From Lantana camara (Eukaryota > Streptophyta > Magnoliopsida > Lamiales > Verbenaceae), in contig CM074863.1 of NCBI GenBank assembly GCA_037501455.1, positions 14,442,001-14,506,000 of the forward strand: a stretch of 64,000 bases of DNA, in the 5' to 3' direction. Of this stretch, positions 25,460 to 37,618 are shown one piece after another. The notes beneath the pieces were generated by a model. The model was not told where the DNA came from and did not search any database. It saw only the letters and a program-made list of their open reading frames with translations. How positions within the stretch are numbered: the stretch's first letter is position 1; each line of letters begins with the position of its first letter. Made by a program: the position numbers and the translations under genes.

Positions 25460-25942
25460 CTACACCTCTGCCCCTAGGTATGATCGGACTACCGGGAACA
25501 GGGCGTACCCCCGATGGTCCTGCCTCCTGAGTATTGCAGCAACCTTCCTGGTCTGGCAGTAGTCGAACTCGCGGTAGAAGAAGTCAAGGTCCAACTCCAT
25601 ATCTGCATGTACTTCATTAAGGCGACGAAAGGACTCTTGGCACCGTGCTTCTAGATCCTCAAATATTTTCTTTAAATTTTCTTTTCGACTTTCAGCGTAC
25701 TCCTGTATTTCTTGTACTCTTTTTGCTATTTCCGCATCTACTGGTTCTCTTCCAGTCCCTAATCGCCTTAACCGCTCAACCTCTCTTTTTTGCTCTAGCA
25801 GCTCACGACTTAATTCCTTAATTTGTTCCTCATAAGCGTGGATAATGGCTAGGAGGTCTTCCCGAGTTTTATTTATATCTACCCCCTCACTAGTAAGATC
25901 TATCGTAGCTTTACCCTTATCAGCTGCCATCCTGTAATTCAA
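25460..25942 (-). CDS. gag-like fragment of a Ty3/gypsy element, 160 aa
   Basis: Helical, charged protein with a long coiled coil (about residues 25-100: EEQIKELSRELLEQKREVERL and on, heptad-like). It lies about 270 bases downstream of a tRNA primer site on the same strand, where gag of an LTR retrotransposon should start. The likely start is the ATG of M-A-A-D-K-G-K, six residues into the frame. No zinc knuckle, protease or RT follows; the frame ends at 25460 and runs toward the ATT microsatellite. It is probably a truncated element. The family assignment rests on the PBS and LTR rather than a recognised Gag motif. Confidence 0.5.
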   Translation of the reverse strand: MNYRMAADKGKATIDLTSEGVDINKTREDLLAIIHAYEEQIKELSRELLEQKREVERLRRLGTGREPVDAEIAKRVQEIQEYAESRKENLKKIFEDLEARCQESFRRLNEVHADMELDLDFFYREFDYCQTRKVAAILRRQDHRGYALFPVVRSYLGAEV

Positions 25943-26199
25943 ATTTTAAATCAGTACCTGTATAGGTATAAAATTAAACAAATAATAAATAAATAACGCA
26001 CAACTTTTACTTTAATCATATTATATCAAAGAAGAATGACATAGACTGGTCGACCCAGGTTCTATCATCACTTCCTCTCTCTATAGTTTACTTACCAAAT
26101 CCCAGTCTCGGGGTTCCTACGGTATGGAACTTACTATTGGTTGAGCCCATACTTCACATTCCAAGGATTCTGTCCCAGTAGCTTAGGTATCCAACCTAA

Positions 26200-26211
26200 G
26201 CTCTGATACCA
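26200..26211 (-). other. retrotransposon primer binding site (tRNA-iMet)
   Basis: TGGTATCAGAGC on the minus strand, two bases after the LTR end, followed by TTAGGTT. It fixes the element's orientation. Confidence 0.8.
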
Positions 26212-26213
26212 CG

Positions 26214-26490
26214 TGTGTTTCTTAAGGTGTGGAGTGTGTGTGTTTTTCTGCTTTGGTTTAGAATGAATAAAATGGGGTTAGGTTATTTTAATCAGACACA
26301 CTATGCGTCTGATTTAATTCTATTTCTTTTTTTTTTCTTTTTACCCCAAACTTTCCTAAATTCTATTTTCACCCCCAAAACTTCTAATTTAATTTATCTA
26401 GGCCCAACAACATAATTAACAATATGTTTATATTTTATAAACACACAATTATATAATATATTCGATTACTGTAATTTATGGGGCGTCACA
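26214..26490 (-). mobile_element. 5' LTR, 277 bp, minus orientation
   Basis: Starts TGTGACGCCCC at 26490 and ends ACACA at 26214, next to the primer site. The expected partner LTR was not found further left, so the element is truncated. Confidence 0.65.
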
Positions 26491-26845
26491 GTTCGGGTCC
26501 TTTACACACGTATTTTTGAATTTGATTAAGTTTGTACGATATGATTATATGTACCTATATTTATGCCTTGTTTTAAATTATGTTATGAATTTCGGGACAG
26601 GTTAGGACAAGTTCTTGGATTAGTTGAACCCGTTTTATTGTATGTTATTCGGGACAGGTTAGGACAGGTTCTTGGATTAGTTGAACCTGCATAGTGGAAT
26701 TATTATATATGGATTTTATTGTTATGCTTGATGTACAAAATTTTTGATAGTTCGTATTTTTGCATCGCTTCCGTATCTAGGTCTTGCATCTTTTCGATTG
26801 TACAGGGTTTAGGTACCGCCTAGCTTCATGCAACTCTACCATCAC
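26491..26845. other. flank with a short tandem duplication, no gene
   Basis: Contains two copies of a segment of about 57 bp (GGGACAGGTTAGGACA followed by TTCTTGGATTAGTTGAACC) at about 26593-26690. Probably more LTR-derived DNA. It borders the 3' end of the TOP6A pseudogene. Confidence 0.4.
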
Positions 26846-28082
26846 TCACAACCAATCCTGGTTCTGCAGCTTCAATGGCAAATACACTTCCGTTAGATAT
26901 CCGAACCCCGTGCGTGCTCAACGCTTCAATTTCAGCCTTCTCCTTGTACTGCACCATCAAATTCAATTCCTTAACCCAATTCGGATTCTTCTTCACAAAC
27001 TCCTCCACCAACAAAGACTTCCCAGTCCGGATATCTTTCTCACTCATCGGCAATCTACATTCTTCCGGAATCTTATACTTATCCAGATCACTAGCCCTAA
27101 TTCCAAGCCATTTTATATCCGGAGTTGTCAAATTGGCACTATCGTACGATATGTTATTCGAATCATATGCATAAACGGATAAAATACTCAATCCGTACGG
27201 ATCACCATCCATTAATGCAAAGACAGAGAGCAGGGGTAGGCACGGGACGGGGAGTTCGGGATTCGGGGAGTTCGGGGTCGGGGAATTCGAGGTCGGGATA
27301 GGAAACTTGGAGCCCGAGCCCATCCCGGGAAATATCGGGTACCCGGCCTATCGGGGAATTCGGGATTCGGGACGGGATCGGGGATCCCCGATTTATATTC
27401 TGTATATATTTTTTTTATTAATTAATTTTGATTTTTGGGCTGGGGGGAGCCCGATTACTTATTGCATTGGGCCTAATTTTTTGTAACAAAAAACAATTAA
27501 CTTGTTGGGCTCGGGCCTATAATTATTATCCTTACAAGTTATAATCACATTAATAATTAATTAATTATTCCCATAATCACATTATTTAGAAATTAGAATT
27601 GCTATTGTATGGGAAAATATTATTTGATAGTATATACTCTATTAATAGCATTATACAGAAAGAATCAAAGACATAATTGAGGATTAATGAAATTATACCA
27701 TAGTAATTACTAATTAAAATTTAAAATCACTGCACCATCACACATGTCTGTGCATTAAGTTCAACAAACTCCCAACTACAAACATTACAGAAAGAAATAA
27801 AATTAGTCCCAGTGTCCCACCAACTGCATTCCAAAATCAGCACATCACTGGCCACTGCATGTCTCATGTCTGTGCATCACCGGTACAAACCCAACTATAA
27901 TCCAAGCATCACAGAAAGTCAGAAACAATATTACAGAAGCATTAAGTCTTCATAGTCAGGACAAAAAAAAAAATAAAAATTAAGCCTTCAAAGTTCAAAC
28001 ATAACAGGAACTCCAAACATTAAAAGCTTTAAACTAACCATCACAGAAATCCATGTATCATCAAATATCAATAATGGTTGAA

Positions 28083-30323
28083 TCAACTCCATCTTTCGTC
28101 AATTCTACAAACGAAAAAAGAAAATATTAGACATATAAAACTAAAAAAAGGGAATAAGATTCTAAAATTAAAATAGATAAACCGTTCTAAAATACCTTTT
28201 TCGATTGCTTCAACCTCATATAAATCTTCCTCAATGTTCATTGGCTTAAAATCACGACGAATCCAATCTTGAGCACAAATTAAATCTTGGACTATCCGAG
28301 GAGACAAAGAACTCCTAAAAGCATCGAGGACACACCCACCGATGCTAAATGCCGACTCCGAAGCAACAGTGGAGACTGGGACGACTAACACATCATGAGC
28401 TATCTTTGAGAGAATAGAAAATCGAGGACTATTTAATTTCCACCATTTCAAGATATCAAAGTCCTCGTTATCATCTTCAACTTCTTCGGCCAAGTATTTC
28501 TCATACTCGGATCTTGCTTGATCACCTTTTCCTATTTTCTTTTTCTTATTCCATTGATCTTTGATGTATGATGCTCGGGTCATAGAATTAAGTGATGTAG
28601 TAGAAGAAAAGCTAGATGATGTAGAAGAAGTTTTTGAAGAAATTGGGCTCGGCGGACCTCCATACATCCTTTTATACTCTTCAAACAATTCTTGCATGCC
28701 GTGCCTCACATTCTCCTTCATTAATGCACACTTTGGATTCGCATCCTCCCCCTCCTTACTAGGATACAAAAGCTCAAACATGTAGTCAAGAAATCCAAGC
28801 TTGTGACGTGGATCAAGAATGACGGCATAATAAAGGATCATGTTCATTTTATCAATCGAACCCCAATATTTTTCAACCTTGGATTTCATCCTCTTTGCCA
28901 TTTCTTGCAATTGTAAATCATCACCATTCTCCCATTCATTCAAAAGCAATTCAATGACACTTATTTCAACAAAAACGGTGTTAGTTGTGACATATAAAGA
29001 ACCAGAAATTGCCAAAGTAAGCTTATAAAAGTGCTTCAAAAATTTACACAACAACTCGGCCCTCTCAAAATCAATCCATTTTGGTACACCGGCAAAAGGC
29101 TCATGTTTAAGATCATTAACATAGCCAAGGTCTTGATCCCCATAATAATCAAAGGCCCTTCTAAGTGTACATGTCGTGTCCAACATTAAGTAAGTAGAAT
29201 TCCACCTAGTAGGTACGTCAAGACAAAGCAATTTTTTGGATTCTATTTTTGACAGCTCTATACAAGCCAAAAATTTCTTGTACCAAGATGGAGAATTGCA
29301 AATATACTTCACGGCACCCTTAATTCGAGAAATGGAATCATGTTCATCACGATTCTTCAACCCATCTTGAACCAAAAGATTCACAATATGTGCAATACAC
29401 CTCATGTGAACATATTTCCCTCCCAATAACTTTGTCCCCCAATTTTCAAGCCTCTTCTTCAAATATACAATTGCAAGGTCGTTCGATGAAGCATTATCAA
29501 TCGTGATTGTAAAAATATTATCAATACCCCAATCAAGCAAACATTTTTCCACCCTTTTACCAATTTTCTCACCTTTATGTCCTATGATTGGACAAAAATT
29601 TAGAATTCTTTTTTGAAGAATCCAATCATCATCTATGAAATGTGCCGTGAGAACCATGTAGTTCATTCTTTGAATCGATGTCCAAGTGTCGGTAGTGATT
29701 GATATTCTTTGGGAGTGATTCTTTATATATGCTTTCAACTTCGACCTTTCACTCACATACAAATTGTAGATATCCTTAGTTATAGTCCTTCATGAAGGAA
29801 CTATAAACATCGGACATACAACCGACATAAAATGCTTGAAACCCGGATTCTCAATCATTTTGAAAGGAAGTTCGTCAAGTATCAACCAATAACACATAAC
29901 TTCTCTACTTTTTTCTTGATCAAACTTCCAACAAGACATAGTAGTTCCCTCCTTCTCACATACTCGATTTGGTTGTAGATTGATCCGGGCTTGATTGGTT
30001 TCGACTTCGTGAGGTTTCTTTTTACATGCCTCCCAATGATTTTTTATGCCTTTGGTCCCATGAAGTTTTGGATCTGCTTTAAGCTCTCTCTTGCAATATT
30101 TGCATCTAGCTTTTTGAATTTTTTCAACAGGGCATAATAATTTGTCAAAATGTTCCCAATAAATGGACCTTAGTACAATTTCCCTCTTAGTTCTTTTTTT
30201 CAATTTCCCATCATCGACGTCAATATCAATATCATCCTCACCAATATCATCCACATCAATATCTTCAGCACCTAAATCAGGAATATCATCCCTTATATCT
30301 TCGACACCGTGTATATTTGACAT
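28083..30323 (-). pseudogene. hAT transposase with a single internal stop
   Basis: One frame of 747 codons from ATG 30323 to the stop at 28083, broken only by TGA at 29790-29792. The N-terminus is acidic, followed by a BED zinc finger (CKYCKRELKAD, then HWEAC). After the stop comes the catalytic part with ITTDTWTSIQRMNYM, the segment with RCIAHIVNLLVQDGL, and the C-terminal hAT dimerisation domain (DILKWWKLNSPRFSILSKIA, VPVSTVASESAFS). A short intron near the 3' end (about 28103-28195) is possible. The stop sits where RRTITKDI would be expected, so CGA to TGA is the likely change. With one lesion the element looks recently disabled. Confidence 0.88.
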
Positions 30324-30881
30324 CTAGTAACCACCATTTCAATTTTCATAAATCATAAGCATCTATTATTCTTAAATAGCACAATAATTAATCAAAATTT
30401 CTGAATTACAAATAAAAAAAAGTGAATCGAAAGAATTGAGTTGTGGCTGAATAATTATGCAAAATAGCAGAATGCAGGCCTGGTGAAAAATATTTAATCA
30501 AAATAGCAAAATAGTAGAATCGAAAGAAATAGCAGAATAATTAATCAAAATATTTATAAAAAACTTACCTTGTGGGGTGTGGTTGTCCGTTTAGAGGCAA
30601 AGACGGGAATGGAGACGGTCAGACGGAGGGACGGAACTGGAGAAGCAGCAGAAGACAGAAGTGCATCACCTTGGTGAACACTTCGTGAGGAAATCTGGAG
30701 AAGGTCGTGGCAACTTGACTCTTGAGACTTGAGAGTTGAACGGGAGAATTGAGATACTGAAGCTGAGAAGTGAGAAGCAGACAAGCAGTAGAAGTGCAGA
30801 ACCCTAATTCCCAATTTCTAATTTAGAAACAAACAAATGAAATGATTGATATCTCATATCTGTAAAGTGAAACAAATAAAA

Positions 30882-30883
<2 letters not shown>

Positions 30884-30929
<46 letters not shown>
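30884..30929. repeat. (TA)n microsatellite
   Basis: About 23 TA units inside the hAT element, between the transposase 5' flank and the subterminal repeats. Confidence 0.9.
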
Positions 30930-30934
<5 letters not shown>

Positions 30935-32206
30935 CATATATAAACACGTACAGATTTACATTATATATATATATTTTAATTAAATGGGTCGGGTAGTTCG
31001 GGTACCCGATCGGGGAATTCGGGTACCGATACATTACCCGAACTCCCCGTCCCGATCGGGAAATACCCGATCGGGTCTGGACGGGGCCCAAATTCCCCGA
31101 CCCGAATGCCCATCCCTAACAGAGAGATTTAACTCCATTTTCAATTTTCTCAAAACGATCCTTGTGGCAACATCCGGTTGCCCTTTCCCAGTCACTATAA
31201 TACTCGGGAATCGTTCATAAAACTTGTCGTTCAATAGCCTCTTAAAATCAGTATCTTTCTCCACCAATTATATGAATAATACATCGGTGCATATATCCTC
31301 AACTTTCTTCACGTCAAGAGGAATCGGCTGCCCTACCGGACCCAATTTAGTGCAATCAACCATCTCTCCATTCTCCCTAAATTTCAAGTTACCAATAACC
31401 CACCCCGCCTGAGATGCAGTCATATTCAGGCTGGATCTTGTGGACCCTAGCATACAATAGAGGTCGTTGAGTAGCTCATCCGCATTAGCTTGATTCTGAA
31501 AGAGCGATACATCGGTGTAGTACATATCTCGCTTTGCCATGGTCTTGTTTTTCAAGCAGATCTCGTAGATGATCTCGATCATGCGTGCGGCCATGGTGGC
31601 TATCTGCATGGAGGAGACATTGCCAAAGGCGCGCGGGTAGTGTTCGAGCTTCAGGACGATATAGTCGAGCCCGGGGACGTAGAGATGGTTTTTGGGGCCG
31701 CGCGCGGGCACAGAGAAGGAGAAGCCGTCACCGGAGATAATAGAGCACGTGAGGGAGAGGACTAGGGCTTTGATTTTGGATAGGATGGAGGTGAGAGAGA
31801 GGTCCTCCACTTCAACGATGGCCTCGAGGTTGAGCTGGGAAATGGAGAGGCGTTTTACGGCGGCGGCGGCGGTGACGGATTTGAAGTCTTTAAGGGCGTA
31901 GATGATTGCTTTGTTGGGTCTAATATCACCGGAAAACAAGCTGTCACTTAAACCTTTCCAATCGGCGGCAGCATAGGCGGAGGCGAAAACGGCGTCCATT
32001 TGGAGGGAGAGAGAGGAGGGGAAGTGATTCGAGAAGATGAGAGAGAGAGAGAGAGAGGAGGGTAAGTGATTCTTTGCCATAAAAGAGTATATTTGATTTC
32101 TTTTAATTATTATTTTTTGTTTCACTTTTCCTTTTTTTTAGAAACATTATAATTTCTTGGATTTTAAAATGGGTTTTTTTTTTTTAATAATATCCATAAG
32201 TTGAAA

Positions 32207-32527
32207 AAAAAATTATTTACTCCACATTTTGAAAATTATTCCTCTTCACTCCCCAGATGAAAATCAAAAGTTTCGTTTACTCCCCATTTTTTGTAAATGT
32301 GGTATAAAAATTCAAGAATCGCGTACTTAAATCCCCAAATGTTGTATATTTTTCGCAATATCATGTATATACATCATATGCGAAAAATATACAATATTTG
32401 GGGATTTAGTTACGTGATTCTTGAATTTTTATACCACGTTTATGAAAAATGTGGAGTAAATGAAACTTTTGATTTTCATCTGGGGAGTGAAGAGGAACAT
32501 TTTTTAAAATGGGGAGTAAACAAACAT
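32207..32527. repeat. inverted-repeat element (MITE-like), about 320 bp
   Basis: Two arms of about 150 bp are inverted copies meeting near 32365 (CCCAAATGTTGTATATTTTTCGC against GCGAAAAATATACAATATTTGGG, each shorter than the full arm). The outer arm sequence (GGGGAGT...GGAGTAAACAAACATTT) resembles the right edge of the MULE-like block at 37140-37190, so the two may share ends. A clean target duplication was not found. Confidence 0.7.
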
Positions 32528-33248
32528 TTAAGTCCCCATTTTAAAATTCTCTTATTTATTTTTTTCACTATGCATTATTTTTTACTTTTTATGAAGAATA
32601 AATAATTTGTGCACGAAAGTGTCATTTAATTGAAATAGAGTGACTCGTTTGGATGTTCCTTGATCTGTAACGGCCCTATTTGTTTGTGGGTTGTTTGAAT
32701 TTGAAAGTCGTATTTTTTTCACATTTTCTGTTGTAATACGAAATTTCTTTGTTTAGATACGCTGTATCTTCTTTTTTGTACACGAAATTGTTATTAACTT
32801 TGTGATGTTGTCTTTGGCAGAAATGGCTACCCTTCAAACTCGATGTTCTCCTGTAGCATTTTGCAATGAAATGGAACGTATTAAGCTTTTAATGAAGACT
32901 GAACATGAAGAAGCCATATCTCGATTTCCATTTGATTTTTTCATAAACATGCCCTTTGCATTTTCATCCAATTTTTAGAATCAAGTTGCTATTATCCAGG
33001 TATTATGTGGATTCCTCTACGTTTTCAGTGGGTAAAGATATTGTTGTTCCCTTCACGGTGTCTAAATTTTGTATAGTGAATGGTCTGTAACACTGTGGAT
33101 TGAATGTTGATCTACACTCGGAAATGCCATCTACCACAGTAGCAATATATTTTTATGGCGATCCTGTATTATGTAATAAGGACAATATTATATTCAAAAT
33201 GACGGAATTAGTGAAGAGTACGGAGAAATATGATGTCGATGATTATAT

Positions 33249-34050
33249 AATAAGGACAACTTTTATCACATCGTACAGATTCGGAGAAACATTGTATACA
33301 AATGCTAGAATCACGTACTTAATTATCCGTATGTGGTATAACTTCTTGGAAAGTACGTAGGAGAGTGCATTATACAACTTTTATCACGTTGTACAAATTC
33401 GGTGAAATGTTGTATAAAAATGCTAGAATCACGTATTTAATTGTCCACATGTGGTATAACTTCTTCAAAAGTACGTATGAGAGTGAATTAGACAACTTTT
33501 ATCACGTCGTACAAATTCGGAGAAATGTTGTATACAAATGCTAGAATCACGTACTTAATTGTCCATATGTGGTATAACTTCTTGGAAAGTACGTAGGAGA
33601 GTGCATTATACAACTTTTATCACGTTGTACAAATTCGGTGAAATATTGTATAAAAATTCTAGAATCACGTTCTTTAATTGTCTATATGTGGTATAACTTT
33701 TTCAAAAGTAAGTAGGAGAGTGAATTATACAACTTTTATCACGTCGTACAAATTCGGAGAAATGTTGTATAAAAATGCTAGAATCACATACTTAATTGTC
33801 CATATATGGTATAAATTCTTGGAAAGTACGTAGGAGAGTGCATTATACAACTTTTATCACGTTGTACAAATTCGGAGAAATGTTGTACACAGATGCTAGA
33901 ATCACGTACTTAATTGTCCATATGTGGTATAACTTCTTCGAAAGTACGTAGGAGAGTGAATTATTCAACTTTTTTCACGTTGTACAAATTTGGAGAAATG
34001 TTGTACACGGATGCTAGAATCACATACTTAATTGTCCATATGTAGTACAT
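33249..34050. repeat. tandem repeat, about 118-bp unit, about 7 copies
   Basis: CTAGAATCAC recurs every 117-119 bases (33306 to 34014). Each unit also has ACAACTTTTATCACG and a TGTGGTATAACTTCTT stretch. Copies differ by a few percent to about 10% by eye. It lies just downstream of the MuDR-type transposase, a usual place for subterminal repeats. Confidence 0.85.
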
Positions 34051-34280
34051 AAATGGCAGAATCAGGTATCAGGTATTTAATCAAGTATGACTAGTATCAT
34101 TCCATTCCAACATACACCAGGCAACACAAATGAAGGAAAAATTACGATTGTACATAAATACCAGGCCACAGGTACGCAATACATATAGCAAGGTTACTTC
34201 AAGTCCAACAAACTAAACTACACAGGTTGTTCATAAAGTGTACAAGCTAATACAAATTGCAGAACATGGAAAATTAAGAT

Positions 34281-36653
34281 TTAATGGGCTGTTTGCAGCC
34301 ACGTCGATTGTGACCTTTTTCGCTTGCATCGTGAACATGTCAGATCTCTTTTGACAACTTGAGATGGTATTCTCTTTTGTTTTCTACGTCCGGGTTGAAC
34401 ACTCACATCGGGTGGATAAACAAATCGATCCTGTTCATTTTCCACCAAAACCAGTGCTTCACCTGTTGGTATGGGGTAGATAGGCAACCTGTACGCTTCT
34501 CTAAACATCACAACGGAATACGTTTCATCACAGAAGTTATACAACGACAATCCTTTGTCCTCAATACAAGCACAAGCATGCTTACAAGCAATTCTAAATA
34601 TCTGCCACTGCTTACAAGTACGTGTTCTTGTTTCTAAATTCACGACATAAGTTGACTTACTCTCGGCAACTTCAAACACAAACGGGCTTGCTTGATTTAA
34701 GGTCATTTTGCGACCCTCAACATAATTCCGCCTCAGCATCTCTTTTGGGTGAGGACATAGAACTTCAATGTTGTATTTTTTTCTAAGATCGTGCCTATCC
34801 TTCATCATAGTCATTATTTGTACACGTATCCGACCAACCATACCTAATATAGGTAGAACCCTTGCATTATTCACCCAGGAGTTCCAAGACTCGACAACAT
34901 TGTTATTTATGACACCAAAACGTTTACCCGAAAAGAGACGTTTGCCCAATTCCGTGGCTCTGATTGCAAAATGAAGTCTTGTGCGTGAGTCATTGCTTTC
35001 ACAATCTCATCTACCAATTTCTTATATTCATTGAACGAATTAGTGTATGCGGCTTTTTGAAATATCAATTCCCAATGTTTTTTGTTCTTGTAAGGATAGA
35101 ATCTGAGAATCTACATAGAAAAAAAAAAAGATACATATGACAAAATAAATATTGCATAGAGTTCAACAAGTACGTCATGTTCTGAATTAAATACTTAATT
35201 TTAACAAATCAGTAACTCAATAAATATGATATCTCTTAGCTGAGTTCGAAAATTGTCAACCAAATACCGTAGACAATACGCATGGTTGCTGCCAGGAAAC
35301 ACCGTCGGGGCAACCTTCCGTAGACCTGAATGTCTGTCAGAGAAAAGTGTATATGATCTAAAATTGATTAGGCCTCATGTCTGACTCGCTAATACTTCAT
35401 GCAATTTCCTACAAAACCATTCCCAATTTGCATCATTTTCAGCACTTACAATTGCATATGCGAGGGTTAACAAACCATCGTTGTCGTCCTTCGATACGGC
35501 AGACAAAAGACAGCCTTTGAAGTTATTCTTAATTTGAGTCCCATCTAGAAAAATCAACTTCCTGCAACCTCTGAGAAATCCAAGCAAACATGCATGAAAG
35601 CAAAGAAACAGCCTCGTAAATTTTTGAGTATCTGTATCCACCTCATAATCAACAAAACTCCCAGGATTTGTTTTTTTAACAACATCACAATACCATCACA
35701 CTCGATCATACGATGCACCATCATACCCATGGATATCATACATAGCTATTTCTTTACCCTTCCACACCCGTCTATAAGGAACTTCAACAACATATTCCCT
35801 CTGTATGTCGTCTTTCATTTCTTTAAGAGAATAGTTGAGACAACTTCGAACATTCTTTCTCACAATGTTTGCAATCCAATTAGCATCAGCTCTAGGATGT
35901 CCCTTCGACCGCAAACTACCCTCTCGACACGTGTGCTGCAAGCAACATTTTCTTATTGCAAATTGTAAGTCTTTCTTACTATATGATGCATAGATACACC
36001 ATTTACAATTACTATCAAGACACACCGATATGATTTTCAAACTATCGTTTTAAATGTACTTGAAGGAACAATGGATAGACACGGAATAATTTTTCAGTTT
36101 TGTCCGAAACTCAGCCGCATCTCTGAACCCTTGGCCTACCCCGTTTATGCACATACTCCAGGAATTTCAGGAATTTGAACGCATAGCATCAGATTGGGGT
36201 GTAAGTGTCATTCCCGCATCCTATGCTCCGTACCTAACAAGACTGACAAAGAAAACATTGTAGCAAAATACAATTGCAACAGAATATGAATGACAAAAAT
36301 TCATTATTGAAGTACCTGAAGCTAGTCGATCCCATATGCTGGGTTTCATTATCCCTATCAATGGCCCTAATGTTAACATATGTCAAATTGAACGTTTTAT
36401 GCAGTTCAATCATGTTAGAAACATCTTTATCATTCAATAACCTAACTTCATGATCCTTGGCATGAAGCGCAGTGTATGTCAATCTTAATTCCGTCATACT
36501 TATCTCAGGCCAATAATCACCAACAATTGTCTTTAGACTCATCAAATTGAAATCACCCCTAATTCAGAAAACATGCATTTTCTGATTATAGCGAATACCA
36601 CCAAGGAGACGCACAGGTGTGCTACACTCACCAACTTCGTATGGGCTGCCCAT
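34281..36653 (-). pseudogene. MuDR/MULE transposase, decayed
   Basis: Reading down the minus strand: an N-terminal MuDR block (36653 to about 36300, MGSPYEVGE, then DYWPEISMTELRL) with a TGA at about 36568-36570; a MuDR zinc-finger-like block (36040-35696, LQHTC, HPRADANWIANIV); the MULE transposase core (35641-35375, LIFLDGTQIKNNFKG, then AENDANWEWF); and a C-terminal part (34949-34281) with a SWIM zinc finger (CKQW...CKHACACI). The blocks are in order but in different frames or separated by non-coding stretches. Introns may explain some gaps, but the internal TGA and short ORFs indicate a dead gene. Confidence 0.8.
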
Positions 36654-37317
36654 GACTAAATCCGAAACAAAGGCAAAAATTAAATTAACAAATTCAGCTC
36701 AGAAATGGTGAAAGGAACGGAATTGTCTGAGCTTAGCGGTGAGGGGAGTCAAGAATCAGGCCTCCAGTTCGTGGAAGAAAGTCGTCGGGGCCGATTTCAG
36801 TGAGCTCCGTCGTCTCCGTCGGCGAGAGAGCTGAGATCAGCTAAATATAGCGAAATATGGCGAGAGAGGGTAGCAAAGTTTACGCGCTTGCCAAAATTGA
36901 GTCATCGCCGGCGAACTGACTGGGAACGTCTTCAAATTTGCGCCGGCGAGCTAATTGGGGCCGTTCTTGATGTTCTTCTTCTTGTTCAGACAACCCTTTT
37001 CTTGTTGGTGGTAGTTTTATTAATAATAAATGGATATAACAATAATAATGGTTGAAATGGTGGAAATATTAAATGGAGGGTAAAGCAGTCATTTTAGGTC
37101 ATTAGAGAGCAAACGAAAATTACAATTCTCAATTGGGGAGTTAGTAGACACTATTTCTAAAATAGGGAGCAAACAAACATTTTGACAACCCATAGGTAGT
37201 TTTAAAAGATGACCCCTTTTAATTGCGACATCTTTTAAATTTTTTTATAACACAATTATTTATTTCCCTCAATTTGAATTTGAATTGCGTACCGCGCGGG
37301 AGTGTAGATAAATAAAA

Positions 37318-37490
37318 GGGCAAATTACATCCAACTACCCTGAGGTTTGTCCTAATTACGAATCAGTCCCTCTTTAGGGGTTAAAATGTAATTGAAACAG
37401 TATTTTTAGGGGTTAATATGTAATAAACGAAATAAGAGGGACTGATTCGTAATTAGGGCAAACCTCAGGGTAGTTGGATGTAATTTTCCC
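37318..37490. mobile_element. short MULE-type MITE with perfect 9-bp target duplication
   Basis: A 173-bp element with ends GGGCAAATTACATCCAAC and their inverted copy. Arms of about 75 bp pair almost fully. TAAATAAAA flanks both sides (37309-37317, 37491-37499), the 9-bp duplication of Mutator-like elements. Its ends match the fold-back element at 14018-15588. Confidence 0.92.
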
Positions 37491-37618
37491 TAAATAAAAT
37501 AGGCAATGGAACGGTTGATGAGAATAAAACCGGAGATAAAATAGGAAAATATAACAATTCTCTATATCTTGAGTTTTTCAATTTAATCAACAATCTTACA
37601 ACTTTGTATTAGTCTTCC

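Larger units (their letters stand above)
27232..31118 (-). mobile_element. hAT transposon inserted in TOP6A, with 8-bp target duplication
   Basis: The element is 3887 bp. It begins CAGGGGTAGGCACGGG and ends GCCCATCCCTA, imperfect hAT-type inverted ends. ACAGAGAG flanks it on both sides (27224-27231, 31119-31126), a perfect 8-bp duplication. Subterminal regions (27240-27390, 30984-31110) are rich in CGGGGA/TTCGGG-type motifs, likely transposase binding sites. It carries one transposase gene on the minus strand. Confidence 0.95.
26846..31999 (-). pseudogene. TOP6A: topoisomerase VI A subunit (TOP6A / SPO11-3-like), split by a hAT element
   Basis: The parent protein is the DNA-cleaving subunit of plant topoisomerase VI, needed for endoreduplication. 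The 5' part (31999-31127) starts MDAVFAS and keeps the winged-helix RDMYYTDV stretch with the candidate catalytic Tyr161. The 3' part (27223-26846) holds the Toprim motif ([14 protein letters not shown]) and the conserved [11 protein letters not shown] and LPMSEKDI blocks. There are three lesions: an in-frame TAA at 31268-31270 directly before LVEKD; a 3.9-kb hAT insertion between the two parts; and a one-base shift near 26905-26910 that throws the conserved C-terminus ([11 protein letters not shown], stop at 26846-26848) out of frame. No intron is visible. A working copy is expected elsewhere because the enzyme is essential for normal growth. Confidence 0.9.
32207..37190 (-). mobile_element. 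MULE-like (MuDR-type) block, limits approximate
   Basis: The right edge (37135-37185, GGGGAGTTAG...GGGAGCAAACAAACATTT) matches the arm of the inverted repeat at 32470-32527. Between them lie seven 118-bp repeats and a decayed MuDR-type transposase on the minus strand. Either this is one degenerate autonomous element with its left end at the inverted repeat, or a MITE sits beside a MULE. No 9-bp duplication could be assigned. Sequence at 32530-33240 shows no gene. Confidence 0.45.

Noticed and set aside
33100..33360. 86-codon frame before the 118-bp repeats
   Set aside because: Half of it is made of the repeat unit, and the rest shows no family signature.
35594..35968. 124-codon plus-strand frame
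   Set aside because: Antisense of the MuDR-type transposase blocks, which carry recognisable motifs.
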